This document shows, one piece after another, positions 17,167 through 25,784 of a DNA stretch of 64,000 nucleotides. The notes below the pieces were generated by a model, which had not been told where the DNA came from, searched no databases, and saw only the letters and a program-made list of their open reading frames with translations. This stretch comes from Azospirillum sp. TSH64. GTDB lineage: Bacteria > Pseudomonadota > Alphaproteobacteria > Azospirillales > Azospirillaceae. How positions within the stretch are numbered: the stretch's first letter is position 1; each line of letters begins with the position of its first letter. The stretch spans positions 3,182-67,181 of the forward strand of contig NZ_LGQW01000015.1 in the NCBI RefSeq assembly GCF_003116035.1. Direction: 5' to 3'. The position numbers were made by a program, and so were the translations under genes.

Positions 17167-18366
17167 TCAGTCGAGATATCCGCCCAAAACGACCAGCTCC
17201 AATCCCTTTTCGCGCCAATGTCTCTGATCGAAGTAAATTTCTGAGCTGTAGGCGGGAGAAAAAACGAACATCAGATCAGGAGCAAAGGCACCAATTTCAT
17301 CGTAGGAGACAACAGGGATGCCATGACTGGATGTTTTCCCCCTGGGCTCCCGATCAGCCAGGGCCACCACGTTCACGTCTCTCAAGGCGGTATTTTCCAA
17401 CAGCTTGAGGATCATTGGATTGGTTGGAGCCAGCACCACACGCCGCTTATCGCGAGCCCATTCGCCAGCCCAGGCATTGATGCGCTCCGCGATACCGAAC
17501 AGAGAATCAGAGACAGGACCAGCGCACCGATCGCACAAGGACAGCTTGCCGTTTACCCCATCTTTCAGTTGCCGTTGCATTTCACGATGGCGATGACCGT
17601 GCCAAATCGCACCAATATCCTCGTCAGGAACTTTGCCGATCGGTTGTTCGCCCTTTGCATCCCAACAGCACGGCACACAGGTGCCATCGACCAAAATACA
17701 GAGTTCTGTCTTGAGCTTGACGCAATTGCGGCGGTTTTCAACCTCATCTTCCGGCAAGAACAAGGTCAGATCACCCCCATTGGGGTGCTTGTCTGTACGC
17801 TTTTCAATAAATTTTACGTTCTGATGGCGGCCAAAATGCTCAGCCATCATTGAGAAATCTTCATCTTGATTGTATGATGTCCGCAAAAATTGGACAACGA
17901 TTGTGGTATTGCTGCCGCGACGCTCATTCTCCCGAATAAACTTCGAAATGTTGTCCTTTACCTTTTCAAAATGATTGTTATTTCTAATTCTTCTGTAGGC
18001 TTCTGGTTGCATACTGTCCAAGCAGCAGAGAACATAGCTGGCATTTTCCAGCAAGAGATCAATTTTTTCATCGTTCAACAGAATAGCGTTGGTCGAGACC
18101 CGGCCAGGACCATAGCCATGCTCTTTAAAGTAACTCAATGCCTCGCGTAGGTATGGGTAGGCTAGCGTCTCGCCGAAGTGATGAAACCAATGAATAGGCA
18201 TCTGATTGACCCAAGATTGGTCCACAATGGTCTTGAAAAGGTCAAGATCCATATGCCCAATGTTTCGATTGAGGCCGGCAGGCCGCGCGCACATCGCACA
18301 GTCGATATTGCAGACATTGGTGATCTCGACCTGAAACAGACCTGGAGGTGCAACACGGAAGCTCAT
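17167..18366 (-). CDS. Radical SAM/SPASM enzyme with C-terminal Rossmann-like module
   Basis: The 399-residue protein has the radical SAM cluster motif CNIDCAMC (CxxxCxxC, about residues 18-25) right after QVEITN. It also has a GE-type strand (HHFGETLAYPY) and a SPASM-type C-terminal cysteine set (CILVDGTCVPCCWD, then LCDRCAG) for an auxiliary Fe-S cluster. Residues about 308-399 are a Rossmann-like module, RRVVLAPTNPMILKLLE to LADREPRGKTSSHGIPVV, appended after the SPASM part. AGGAG about 10 bases upstream supports the start at 18366. It is the first gene of the five-gene minus-strand run. The substrate is unknown; related enzymes modify peptides, sugars or lipids. The IS66 insertion site lies about 300 bases upstream and could affect its promoter. 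Confidence 0.82.
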   Translation of the reverse strand: MSFRVAPPGLFQVEITNVCNIDCAMCARPAGLNRNIGHMDLDLFKTIVDQSWVNQMPIHWFHHFGETLAYPYLREALSYFKEHGYGPGRVSTNAILLNDEKIDLLLENASYVLCCLDSMQPEAYRRIRNNNHFEKVKDNISKFIRENERRGSNTTIVVQFLRTSYNQDEDFSMMAEHFGRHQNVKFIEKRTDKHPNGGDLTLFLPEDEVENRRNCVKLKTELCILVDGTCVPCCWDAKGEQPIGKVPDEDIGAIWHGHRHREMQRQLKDGVNGKLSLCDRCAGPVSDSLFGIAERINAWAGEWARDKRRVVLAPTNPMILKLLENTALRDVNVVALADREPRGKTSSHGIPVVSYDEIGAFAPDLMFVFSPAYSSEIYFDQRHWREKGLELVVLGGYLD

Positions 18367-18659
18367 AGTTATGTTCTCCTATCAGGCCTGACTTTGGCCG
18401 AGGGAAGGCTGACCATGCGATTGGTATAGGGCAAAAAATGCGAGGATGTCACGAGGTCACAATGAGATTTGATTCTACTACGGTATAAATGTCGCTTTTG
18501 TTAACAATAGCGGCATTGGTTGAGGCCATGGTGCGCCCCTCCTCCGCGGCAGATGACACGCGCCTGAAGAATGTCGAGTTTGCAACGGCCATACGTTTGC
18601 CGCTGCATGCAGCGTTTTCCCCCTCGGCGACGGCAGCGGATGCTGGTGATGATCCTGGT
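18367..18659. other. Intergenic region upstream of the radical SAM operon, ending in a transposase relic
   Basis: About 290 bases with no intact gene. The part near 18367-18500 is AT-rich and should contain the promoter of the minus-strand glycan operon. From about 18595 the plus strand reads RQRMLVMILVEI, then the IS66 element, then RAVPAEWSRGRHNPRVVKRK after it. This is one coding relic split by the insertion. Confidence 0.45.
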
Positions 18660-18667
18660 TGAAATCC
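18660..18667. repeat. Left 8-bp target duplication of IS66 copy 1
   Basis: TGAAATCC immediately left of the element is repeated exactly at 21225-21232 to its right. Eight bases is the normal IS66 duplication length. Confidence 0.9.
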
Positions 18668-18716
18668 GTACCCCTCTGCCGAGCACCGCCTTGTGACCGA
18701 GCGGGGAAGCTGAATC

Positions 18717-19148
18717 ATGGGGCCTGTCCCTATGGCTATCCCTATGGCAGTCCCTATGACTATCCAACGCGTCGAGGTGATTACGGGTCTGGAGAAGCGG
18801 CGGCAGTTCACTGATGAGGAGAAGCTGCGGCTGGTCGAAGAGGCGTTCCGGCCCGGCGTCAAAGCGACCGAGGTTGCCCGACGCCAAGGCGTGGACGTCA
18901 GCCTGCTGTATCGCTGGCGCCGCCAGTTCTTCGGTCAGCAACCCCGGCTGCCGGCCTTCATGCCGATCACCGTCGCCACCGATGAGCCGTCGCTAGAGGA
19001 CGCGCCGGAACCGACCCCAGCCTCCTGCACTCCGCCCGACGGCATCATTGAGGTTGAGTTCGCTGCGGCCCGCCTGCGGATCACCGGCCCGGCCGATCCG
19101 GCTCTGGTCGGAACGGTGATCGCCGCGTTGTCGGGGTGGTCAGCATGA
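18717..19148 (+). CDS. tnpA: IS66 accessory protein TnpA (copy 1)
   Basis: This 143-residue helix-turn-helix protein has the IS66 TnpA/OrfA signature: [17 protein letters not shown], then [19 protein letters not shown] and a C-terminal IEVEFAAARLRITGPAD. TnpA is required with TnpB for transposition of this family. The true start may be the ATG at 18756 ([11 protein letters not shown]), because upstream codons are an odd run of near-repeated Pro-Met-Ala/Val units. Its stop overlaps the tnpB start as ATGA. Confidence 0.9.
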   Translation: MGPVPMAIPMAVPMTIQRVEVITGLEKRRQFTDEEKLRLVEEAFRPGVKATEVARRQGVDVSLLYRWRRQFFGQQPRLPAFMPITVATDEPSLEDAPEPTPASCTPPDGIIEVEFAAARLRITGPADPALVGTVIAALSGWSA

Positions 19149-19492
19149 TCCCGGTGCCGTCAGGCGTGCGGGTCTGGCTGGTCGGCGGGGTCACCGACAT
19201 GCGTTGTGGAATGAACTCGCTGGCGCTGAAGGTCCAGGAAGGGCTTGGCCGCGACCCTCATGCCGGCGATCTATACGTCTTCCGTGGGCGTCGCGGCGAC
19301 ATGGTGAAGTGCCTGTGGCACGATGGGCTCGGCATGTCGCTGTACGCGAAGAGGCTTGAGCGAGGCCGCTTTATTTGGCCCAGTCCGGCTGACGGAGCCG
19401 TGGCCATTTCCGCGTCTCAGCTCGCGTATCTGCTCGACGCAATCGACTGGCGCAATCCCCAGCAAACCTGGAGGCCACGCTCGGCCGGATAG
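19145..19492 (+). CDS. tnpB: IS66 accessory protein TnpB (copy 1)
   Basis: The 115-residue protein matches IS66 Orf2/TnpB throughout: VRVWLVGGVTDMRCGMNSLA, then DLYVFRGRRGDMVKCLWHD and KRLERGRFIWP. The ATG overlaps the tnpA stop by four bases, indicating translational coupling. The copy at 25355 is nearly identical. Confidence 0.93.
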   Translation: MIPVPSGVRVWLVGGVTDMRCGMNSLALKVQEGLGRDPHAGDLYVFRGRRGDMVKCLWHDGLGMSLYAKRLERGRFIWPSPADGAVAISASQLAYLLDAIDWRNPQQTWRPRSAG

Positions 19493-19574
19493 GCTGCGGC
19501 ACAGTGAATCAGCCCGCCGTGATCCGGCAGGAAGAGCAAGGATCGATGCGGGTTTCAGGGTATAATCCGGCCCT

Positions 19575-21200
19575 ATGGACGCCTTGCCCGACGACATTGC
19601 CAGCCTGCGCGCCGCCTTGGCGCAGGCCGAGGCGCGGGCGGACGCGGCCGAAGCCGAAGCGGCGCGGGCCAGGGCGATGGCGTCGAATACCGAGGCGCTG
19701 ATCGCCGGCCTGAAGCTGGAAATCGAGAAACTCCGGCGCGAACTCTATGGCACGCGCTCCGAGCGTAAGGCGCGCCTGCTGGACCAGTTGGAGTTCCAGC
19801 TCGAAGAGCTGGAAGCAACGGCCAGCGAGGACGAGTTGGCGGCCGAGCAGGCCGCTGCCAAAACCACCGCGGTGGCGGCCTTCACCCGCAAGCGGCCGTC
19901 GCGCCAGCCCTTTCCCGACCATCTGCCGCGCGAGCGCGTCGTTGTGCCGGCTCCGGTGAGTTGCCCGTGCTGCGGCTCGGACAAGCTGTGCAAGCTGGGC
20001 GAGACGATCACCGAGACGCTGGAGGTGATCCCGCGCCAATGGAAGGTGATCCAGACGGTGCGCGAGCGGTTCTCCTGCCGGGCCTGCGAGACGATCAGCC
20101 AGCCGCCGGCGCCGTTCCACACCACCCCGCGGGGCTGGGCCGGCCCCCACCTGCTGGCCACCCTCCTGTTCGAGAAGTTCGGCCAGCATCAGCCGCTGAA
20201 CCGGCAGGCCGAACGCTTCGCGCGGGAGGGCGTGCCGCTCAGCCTGTCCACCCTGGCCGACCAGGTGGGCGCAGCCGCCGCGGTGCTGAAGCCGCTGCAC
20301 GACCTGATCGCCGCGCATGTGATGGCGGCGGATCGCCTGCATGGCGACGACACGCCGGTGCCGGTGCTGGCCAAGGGCAAGACCGACACCGGGCGGCTGT
20401 GGGTGTATGTGCGTGATGACCGGCCGTTTGCCGGCCAAGCCCCACCGGCAGCACTGTTCCACTATTCGCGAGATCGCAAGGGCGAACATCCCGAACGGCA
20501 CCTGGCCGGCTTCACGGGCTGGCTGCAGGCCGATGCGTTCGCCGGCTACAACCGGCTGTACGAACCCGACCGCAAGCCGGGGCCGATCCGCGACGTGCTG
20601 TGCTGGGCGCATGCCCGGCGCGGCTTCTTCAAGCTGGCCGACATCGCCGCGAACACCAAGCGCGGCAAGGACGCCCCGCCGCTCTCACCGCTGGCACTGG
20701 AAGCCGTGAAGCGCATCGACGCCCTCTTCGATCTCGAGCGCGCCCTGAACGGCAAGCCGGCGGCCGAGCGGCTGGCGGCCCGCCAGGAGCACGGCATCGC
20801 CCTGGTAGCCGCGCTGGAGGACTGGATGCGGACGGAGCGCGCCCGGCTCTCCCGCCATGCCCCCGTGGCCAAGGCGATGGACTACATGCTGATCCGCTGG
20901 GGCGGCTTCACCAAGTTCCTCAGCGACGGCCGGCTGTGCCTGACAAACAACGCCGCCGAACGCGGCCTGCGCGGCATCGCTCTGGGCCGGAAAGCGTGGC
21001 TGTTCTGCGGCTCCGATCGCGGCGGACAGCGAGCGGCGATCATGTACGGCCTGATCACCACGGCAAAGCTCAACGACGTTGACCCGCCGGTGTGGCTCGC
21101 CGACGTGCTGGCCCACATCAACGACATCCCCCAAACCCGCCTGCATGAACTGCTGCCCTGGAACTGGAAAGCAATCCGCGAGCAGACGAAAGCTGCCTGA
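19575..21200 (+). CDS. tnpC: IS66 transposase TnpC (copy 1)
   Basis: This 541-residue DDE transposase is full length. An N-terminal leucine-zipper coiled coil (about 8-75) is followed by a zinc-finger-like CPCCGSDKLCKLGE and RERFSCRACETISQPPAPF. The catalytic region includes LHGDDTPVPVLAKGKTDTGR (first Asp), LQADAFAGYNRLY (second Asp) and LTNNAAERGLRGIALGRKAW (Glu). The C-terminal TRLHELLPWNWK is typical. The frame is intact, so this copy may be active. Confidence 0.95.
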   Translation: MDALPDDIASLRAALAQAEARADAAEAEAARARAMASNTEALIAGLKLEIEKLRRELYGTRSERKARLLDQLEFQLEELEATASEDELAAEQAAAKTTAVAAFTRKRPSRQPFPDHLPRERVVVPAPVSCPCCGSDKLCKLGETITETLEVIPRQWKVIQTVRERFSCRACETISQPPAPFHTTPRGWAGPHLLATLLFEKFGQHQPLNRQAERFAREGVPLSLSTLADQVGAAAAVLKPLHDLIAAHVMAADRLHGDDTPVPVLAKGKTDTGRLWVYVRDDRPFAGQAPPAALFHYSRDRKGEHPERHLAGFTGWLQADAFAGYNRLYEPDRKPGPIRDVLCWAHARRGFFKLADIAANTKRGKDAPPLSPLALEAVKRIDALFDLERALNGKPAAERLAARQEHGIALVAALEDWMRTERARLSRHAPVAKAMDYMLIRWGGFTKFLSDGRLCLTNNAAERGLRGIALGRKAWLFCGSDRGGQRAAIMYGLITTAKLNDVDPPVWLADVLAHINDIPQTRLHELLPWNWKAIREQTKAA

Positions 21201-21224
21201 CCGCGGCACTCACCGGATGCTTAC

Positions 21225-21232
21225 TGAAATCC
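21225..21232. repeat. Right 8-bp target duplication of IS66 copy 1
   Basis: TGAAATCC here is identical to 18660-18667 and directly abuts the element's right end. Confidence 0.9.
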
Positions 21233-21400
21233 GGGCGGTGCCCGCGGAATGGAGCCGCGGGCGCCACAATCCGCGCGTGGTGAAACGCAAGATGAGCAAC
21301 TTTCCCACCCGCAGCCGAGCCGCCGCGCCGGACCATCGCCGCTGGAGCTACGAGGACCACATCCACATTCTACCGCCCACTGACCTGCAGTCGCTGGCGC
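21233..21400 (+). pseudogene. C-terminal relic of a DDE transposase (IS4-like), split by IS66
   Basis: When the IS66 element and one target copy are removed, the plus strand reads RQRMLVMILVEIRAVPAEWS followed by RGRHNPRVVKRKMSNFP. The nPRvvKrk-type ending is typical of IS4-family transposase C-termini, but nothing recognisable remains upstream. It is short and degenerate, so the family call is tentative. Confidence 0.4.
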
Positions 21401-21488
21401 CCCTTCCCGAAACGCCTGAACCAGTGTCCGCGGCCGAACTGCAACCACCACGGCAGATCGCCGTGCCGCAACACCAGACCGCCAACAT

Positions 21489-21590
21489 GTCAAGGCGTGG
21501 CGCGCCAGCGGCCTACCGCGAGCCGACTACTGCCGCCGCCACGCCCTCAATCCAAACACCTTCAATCGTTGGGTGGACTGCCAACACCCC
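21489..21590 (+). pseudogene. Relic of an IS66-type TnpA gene start
   Basis: The frame reads VKAWRASGLPRADYCRRHAL and continues NPNTFNRWVD. This is the N-terminal helix-turn-helix pattern of a second class of IS66 accessory protein, and it is not part of either complete IS66 copy here. The frame breaks on both sides. It shows that further elements once sat in this segment. Confidence 0.5.
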
Positions 21591-21648
21591 AGCGTCAGGC
21601 CAAAATACTGCAAGGTTCAAGGCGACGCTTAACAACACGGTATTGCGA

Positions 21649-22791
21649 CTATGATACTAAAGAACCCTCAGGGGCAACACAATAAAGAACCGTTTCCCAC
21701 GGCCCCCAGTGATGATGACGAATATACATCTCGTAGTCTGGATATATATCCTTGATCAAGATTGGAAGTGTCCAGAGATCGTTCCCCCAATGATAAATGC
21801 TAACTGCAAGCGTTGGGCGGTAGCGACGAATGAGCTCCTGGCTACCCAGTAATGCGCCCTCTTCGGCACCTTCCACATCATACTTGATGAAATTAGGAGG
21901 CGCATCAGCGAGGATAGCATCTAAGGTCACAACGGGGATAGCCTTTCCACGCCCCTGTTCGCCGGTAAGCTTTGCACATGCCTCTCCATCGTTTGACAAA
22001 TAGTAGAGGCCGTTTTTGGACCAAGCTCCACATGAATAAGTAAGAAAACTTGTTTCCGGATATTCCGCATAGAGAGCAGACGCGGTTTTCTGTAGCCTTG
22101 TAAAGCAGCGGGGATCAGGTTCGAATGACGCAATGTAAGAGACAGGTACTCGACTGTTATTCATTACGTGCATCATAGTATCTCCATCAAACGCGCCAAC
22201 GTCGGCGAATTTCAAGGAGTCAATTCCCCGATAGATATCAATTGTCATAGGAAAATAATGAGGTATTTGATCTGGCAAATCGATCAATGGTCCTTTGCGA
22301 AGATCAGAACGCAGTTTTAGAACTTTTTCAAGTATACTTATGCTTGTCTGGTCGCTTAAAAATGACCTAACCTCAGATATCGCCCGATGGTCTACATGGA
22401 CATCTTCATATTGCGTCAGGCCAGGGTAAAAGCGTTTCAAAAAGTCCTCATAGTCACAATTTTTCCACGCCATATCCCAAGCAATGCGTAATCCAGGATA
22501 AGGCCACATGAACTTATCCCAGGTCAGTATACGGCCAAAGCCCTTTTCTTTTAATTCTTCAATTAGAGTCTTTTCTGGGAATCTTTCTGATTTGTGATCA
22601 TTCCCAAGCGTAAATAGTAATTCAATGTTTTTGCGTTGCTCAACCTCAGAAATCCTTAGGACAGGCTTGCCTAGGACCTCACGCGCTTCAATGAATTCGT
22701 CCACAAAAAATTCGACATCATCCCCCCTAAGGTGCATGTTTTCCAAAACAGTACGTCCGCCGTTACCGGCACCGTAGATCGCCCTCTTCAT
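21649..22791 (-). CDS. FkbM-family methyltransferase with N-terminal Rossmann-like module (paralogue A)
   Basis: The 380-residue protein has a Rossmann-like module at residues 1-95: RAIYGAGNGGRTVLEN, FFVDEFIEAREVLGKPVL. A linker with WDMAWKNCDYEDFLKRFYPG follows, then the FkbM methyltransferase domain: FADVGAFDGDTMMHVM (SAM-binding loop, about 215), SFEPDPRCFTRLQ, IPVVTLDAIL and FIKYDVEGAEEGALLG. The ATG at 22791 has gaggga 8-13 bases upstream; a TTG slightly upstream is less likely. It is AT-richer than flanking DNA and is isolated by IS elements on both sides. The paralogue at 33728 is similar across its whole length. It probably O-methylates a sugar of the surface glycan. Confidence 0.87.
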   Translation of the reverse strand: MKRAIYGAGNGGRTVLENMHLRGDDVEFFVDEFIEAREVLGKPVLRISEVEQRKNIELLFTLGNDHKSERFPEKTLIEELKEKGFGRILTWDKFMWPYPGLRIAWDMAWKNCDYEDFLKRFYPGLTQYEDVHVDHRAISEVRSFLSDQTSISILEKVLKLRSDLRKGPLIDLPDQIPHYFPMTIDIYRGIDSLKFADVGAFDGDTMMHVMNNSRVPVSYIASFEPDPRCFTRLQKTASALYAEYPETSFLTYSCGAWSKNGLYYLSNDGEACAKLTGEQGRGKAIPVVTLDAILADAPPNFIKYDVEGAEEGALLGSQELIRRYRPTLAVSIYHWGNDLWTLPILIKDIYPDYEMYIRHHHWGPWETVLYCVAPEGSLVS

Positions 22792-23099
22792 AGGCAAGCT
22801 TCCCTCACATGAAAATGCACTGCATGACGAGATAACATTAAAGAAAGAGAGAATAGATTAAAACCCGAGAAAGTGTTTTTCAAAATTTTCCAACATTCCA
22901 TGATTCTACCAAGCTATCATGGTCAAGGAGTTCGGCCATCCGGCTTTCGCCCTCGCAGATCCGGGTATGCGGGTTTCTTGCAAACGGCTGGTAATCCCCT
23001 CATACAGGACATCGCGTCCGTGGGGACGTGATACAAGGCGTTGGCAAGGCGAAGCGAAGCGCCTCAAAGCCTCGAACCTGTCCCCACCTGCCGGCTTTT
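22792..23099. other. Intergenic region, no gene supported
   Basis: The left ~120 bases are AT-rich and lie upstream of the leftward methyltransferase gene, so they probably hold its promoter. The right half is GC-richer and contains an 8-bp inverted repeat, gtggggac (23020-23027) and gtccccac (23080-23087), around a pyrimidine/purine-mixed loop. This could be old IS or intergenic-repeat DNA. No reading frame has family similarity. Confidence 0.4.
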
Positions 23100-23103
23100 C
23101 TAG

Positions 23104-24484
23104 TACTACAGCCGGGATTATTTGTCTGGCCGGCTGTTGAAGGGTTCATCCTACCGGAGGGAGGTCGGGATGACGACAGTGACGGAAGCGGCGAGTCGGG
23201 CAGGCGATCTGGAAGCCTTGGCCATCCGGATCGGTCCACGATTTTGCCGGCCCGAGGCGCGCGAGCGGCGCGCGAGCGGGCACGGCGCTATCTGGCCGGG
23301 CTTCTGGCGCCGCTGGAACGCAAGAATGGTTGGCATCTGGCTGAAGCTGCCGGCGATGCCAGCCCTGACAGCGTGCAGGATTTTCTGGCCCGGATGCGTT
23401 GGGACGCCGATGCCGTTCGCGACGACTTGCGGGCTTACGTCGTCGAGCATCTGGGTGCTCCCGACGCCGTGCTGGTGCTGGACGAGACCGGGTTCCTGAA
23501 GAAGGGCGAGCGTTCGGTCGGCGTGCAGCGTCAATACTCCGGCACGGCCGGGCGTATCGAGAACTGCCAGATCGGCGTCTTCCTGGGCTACGCCGGCCGG
23601 CACGGCTATGCCCTGATCGACCGAACCTTGTATCTGCCGCAGTCCTGGGCCTGTGACGAGGAGCGCCGCCGCACAGCCTGGGTGCCCGAGACGGTCGCGT
23701 TCGCCACCAAGCCCAAGCTGGGGCTGACGATGCTGGAGCGGGCGCTGGACGCCGGCGTCCCTTGCGCCTGGGTAGCGGGCGACAGCGTCTACGGCACCGA
23801 CAGCGCCATCCGGCGAACACTGGAGCGCCGTCGGGTCGGCTACGTGCTGACCGTCACCAGCGGCCAGCGGCTGTGGCCTGGCACGGTGAGCGACTGGGTC
23901 GAAGAGGTGCCGGCCGATGGCTGGCATCGGCTCAGCGCGGGCGATGGCGCCAAGGGGCCGCGCTTGTATGATTGGGCCCGCCTGCCGTTCCGCGGTGCGC
24001 CCGAGGGCTGGAGCACAAAGCCCTGTTGATCCGGCGCCGCCTAGGGGATGGGGATTTGACCTTCTACCTGACCCTTGCTCCAGAAGGGACCGCTCTGGCC
24101 GATCTGGTACGGGTGGCAGGCGCGCGCTGGACCATCGAGAGCAGCTTCGAGATGGCCAAGGACGAGGTCGGGCTCGACCAGTACGAAGTCCGCTCCTGGA
24201 CCGGATGGCACCGGCACATCACCTTGGCCATGCTGGCATTCGCCTTCCTCACCGTCTTGCGCAAGGCGGCCATCGGGGGGAGAGGACCCGCTCGATCTGG
24301 CAGCCGATCTCCTTCCCCTGACCGTGCCGGAAGTCCGTCGGCTCCTCTACCATCTCGTGGCCAGCCCACCACCCAATCAAAGCGCCGTTATCGCTTGGTC
24401 ACTTTGGCGAAGACGTCACCAGCAACGGGCAAGACGGGCACATTGGAAACGACGCACCCAAGCCCATAATGCCCGGCTGTAGTA
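23104..24484 (+). mobile_element. IS701-like element with decayed transposase (1381 bp)
   Basis: The ends are inverted repeats: tactacagccggg at the left and cccggctgtagta at the right, each flanked by CTAG (23100-23103 and 24485-24488), which looks like a 4-bp target duplication. The right CTAG coincides with the TA at the end of the neighbouring IS630 element. This suggests IS701 inserted at the CTAG created by that end. Confidence 0.78.
23170..24479 (+). pseudogene. IS701-family transposase, broken by three frameshifts
   Basis: The pieces together read as one transposase: TTVTEAASRAGDLEALAIR, then a jump to RARRYLAGLLAPLERKNGW, DAVLVLDETGFLKKGERSVG (first Asp), WVAGDSVYGTD (second Asp), [20 protein letters not shown] (Glu region) and a basic tail. 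The first break is an exact 11-bp tandem duplication of gcgcgcgagcg near 23255-23276. The second is near 24015, after APEGWS. The third is in the G6 run near 24276-24283, after RKAAIGG. Without these the frame would be continuous, so the copy is recently dead, unless the homopolymer break is a sequencing error. Confidence 0.8.
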
Positions 24485-24869
24485 CTAGAGCGGATTCCGA
24501 TCATTCTGGTTCATAGCCTGCGGCGGTGAAGTAGGATCGGCAGTCATTGGGGGTGACGGCGTCGATGGCGTCGCGGATGGCTTCCCAGAGATCGGGCAGG
24601 GTTCGGGCGGCGGCTTTTCTCAGCCGGGTCTTGATTTTGGAGAAGGCCATCTCGATCGGATTGAAGTCGGGACTGTAGGGCGGCAGGAGCATCACCGTCG
24701 CCCCGGCTGTTTCGATGGCGTTTCGAACAGCGGGAAGTTTGTGGGGTGGCAGGTTGTCCATCACGACGATGTCGCCGGGCGTCAGCGTGGGCGCCAGAAC
24801 GCGTTCGACGTAGGTGAGGAAGGCCGCACCGTTCATGGCGCCGCCCAGCGTCATCGGCGCGGTGACGCC

Positions 24870-24877
24870 GGACAGCC
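24870..24877. repeat. Left 8-bp target duplication of IS66 copy 2
   Basis: GGACAGCC here is repeated exactly at 27667-27674, on the other side of the element. Confidence 0.9.
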
Positions 24878-24926
24878 GTACCCCTCCGCCGAGCACCGCC
24901 TTGTGACCGAGCGGGGAAGCTGAATC

Positions 24927-25358
24927 ATGGGGCCTGTCCCTATGGTTATCCCTATGGCAGTCCCTATGACTATCCAACGCGTCGAGGTGATCACGGGCCA
25001 GGAGCGGCGGCGGCAGTTCAGCGACGAGAAGAAACTGCGACTGGTCGAAGAGGCGTTCCAGCCGGGCGTCAAGGCGACCGAAGTCGCCCGGCGCCTGGGC
25101 GTGGACGTCAGCCTGCTGTACCGCTGGCGCCGCCAGTTCTTCGGTCAGCAGCCCCGGCTGCCCGCCTTCATGCCGATCACCGTCGCCGCCGACGCTCCGG
25201 CACCGGAGGAGGTGGCGGAGCCGACAGCGGCGCCGGCGGCCTCACCAGCCGGTCTCATCGAGGTCGAGTTCGCGACGGCGCGCTTGCGCATCACCGGCGC
25301 GGTCGATCCGGCCCTGGTCGGCACGGTGATCGCCGCGTTGTCGGGACGGTCGGCATGA
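24927..25358 (+). CDS. tnpA: IS66 accessory protein TnpA (copy 2)
   Basis: This 143-residue helix-turn-helix protein is nearly identical to the copy-1 product in the first ~95 residues: [19 protein letters not shown] and [16 protein letters not shown]. It differs in the Ala/Pro-rich linker (about 95-115). The odd Pro-Met-repeat N-terminus is shared. The stop overlaps the tnpB start by four bases. Confidence 0.9.
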   Translation: MGPVPMVIPMAVPMTIQRVEVITGQERRRQFSDEKKLRLVEEAFQPGVKATEVARRLGVDVSLLYRWRRQFFGQQPRLPAFMPITVAADAPAPEEVAEPTAAPAASPAGLIEVEFATARLRITGAVDPALVGTVIAALSGRSA

Positions 25359-25702
25359 TCCCGGTGCCTTCAGGCGTGCGGGTCTGGCTGGCCGGCGGGG
25401 TCACCGACATGCGCTGCGGGATGAACTCGCTGGCGCTGAAGGTCCAGGAGGGTCTTGGCCGTGATCCTCATGGCGGCGATCTGTACGTCTTCCGTGGGCG
25501 TCGTGGCGACCTGGTGAAGTGCCTGTGGCATGACGGGCTCGGCATGTCGCTTTATGCCAAGAGGCTTGAGCGGGGCCGTTTCATCTGGCCCAGCCCGGCC
25601 AGCGGAGCCGTGGCCATTTCCGCGTCCCAGCTCGCGTATCTGCTCGACGCCATCGACTGGCGCAATCCACAGCAGACTTGGAGACCGCGCTCGGCCGGAT
25701 AG
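25355..25702 (+). CDS. tnpB: IS66 accessory protein TnpB (copy 2)
   Basis: A 115-residue Orf2/TnpB protein with only a handful of substitutions from copy 1 (for example VRVWLAGGVTDM and RRGDLVKCLWHDG). It is coupled to tnpA by an ATGA overlap. Confidence 0.93.
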   Translation: MIPVPSGVRVWLAGGVTDMRCGMNSLALKVQEGLGRDPHGGDLYVFRGRRGDLVKCLWHDGLGMSLYAKRLERGRFIWPSPASGAVAISASQLAYLLDAIDWRNPQQTWRPRSAG

Positions 25703-25784
25703 GCTGCGGCACAGTGAATCAACCCGCCGCTCTCCGGCGGGAAGAACGAGGATTGGTGCGGGTTTCCGGGTACAATCCGGCCCC

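Larger units (their letters stand above)
18668..21224 (+). mobile_element. IS66-family insertion sequence, copy 1 (complete, 2557 bp)
   Basis: The element carries the standard tnpA-tnpB-tnpC set. Its left end starts gtacccctctgccgag and its right end finishes cactcaccggatgcttac; these are imperfect inverted repeats (about 13 of 23 matching). Exact 8-bp TGAAATCC duplications flank it, so it moved here as an intact unit. It inserted into an already decayed transposase fragment. Confidence 0.93.
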
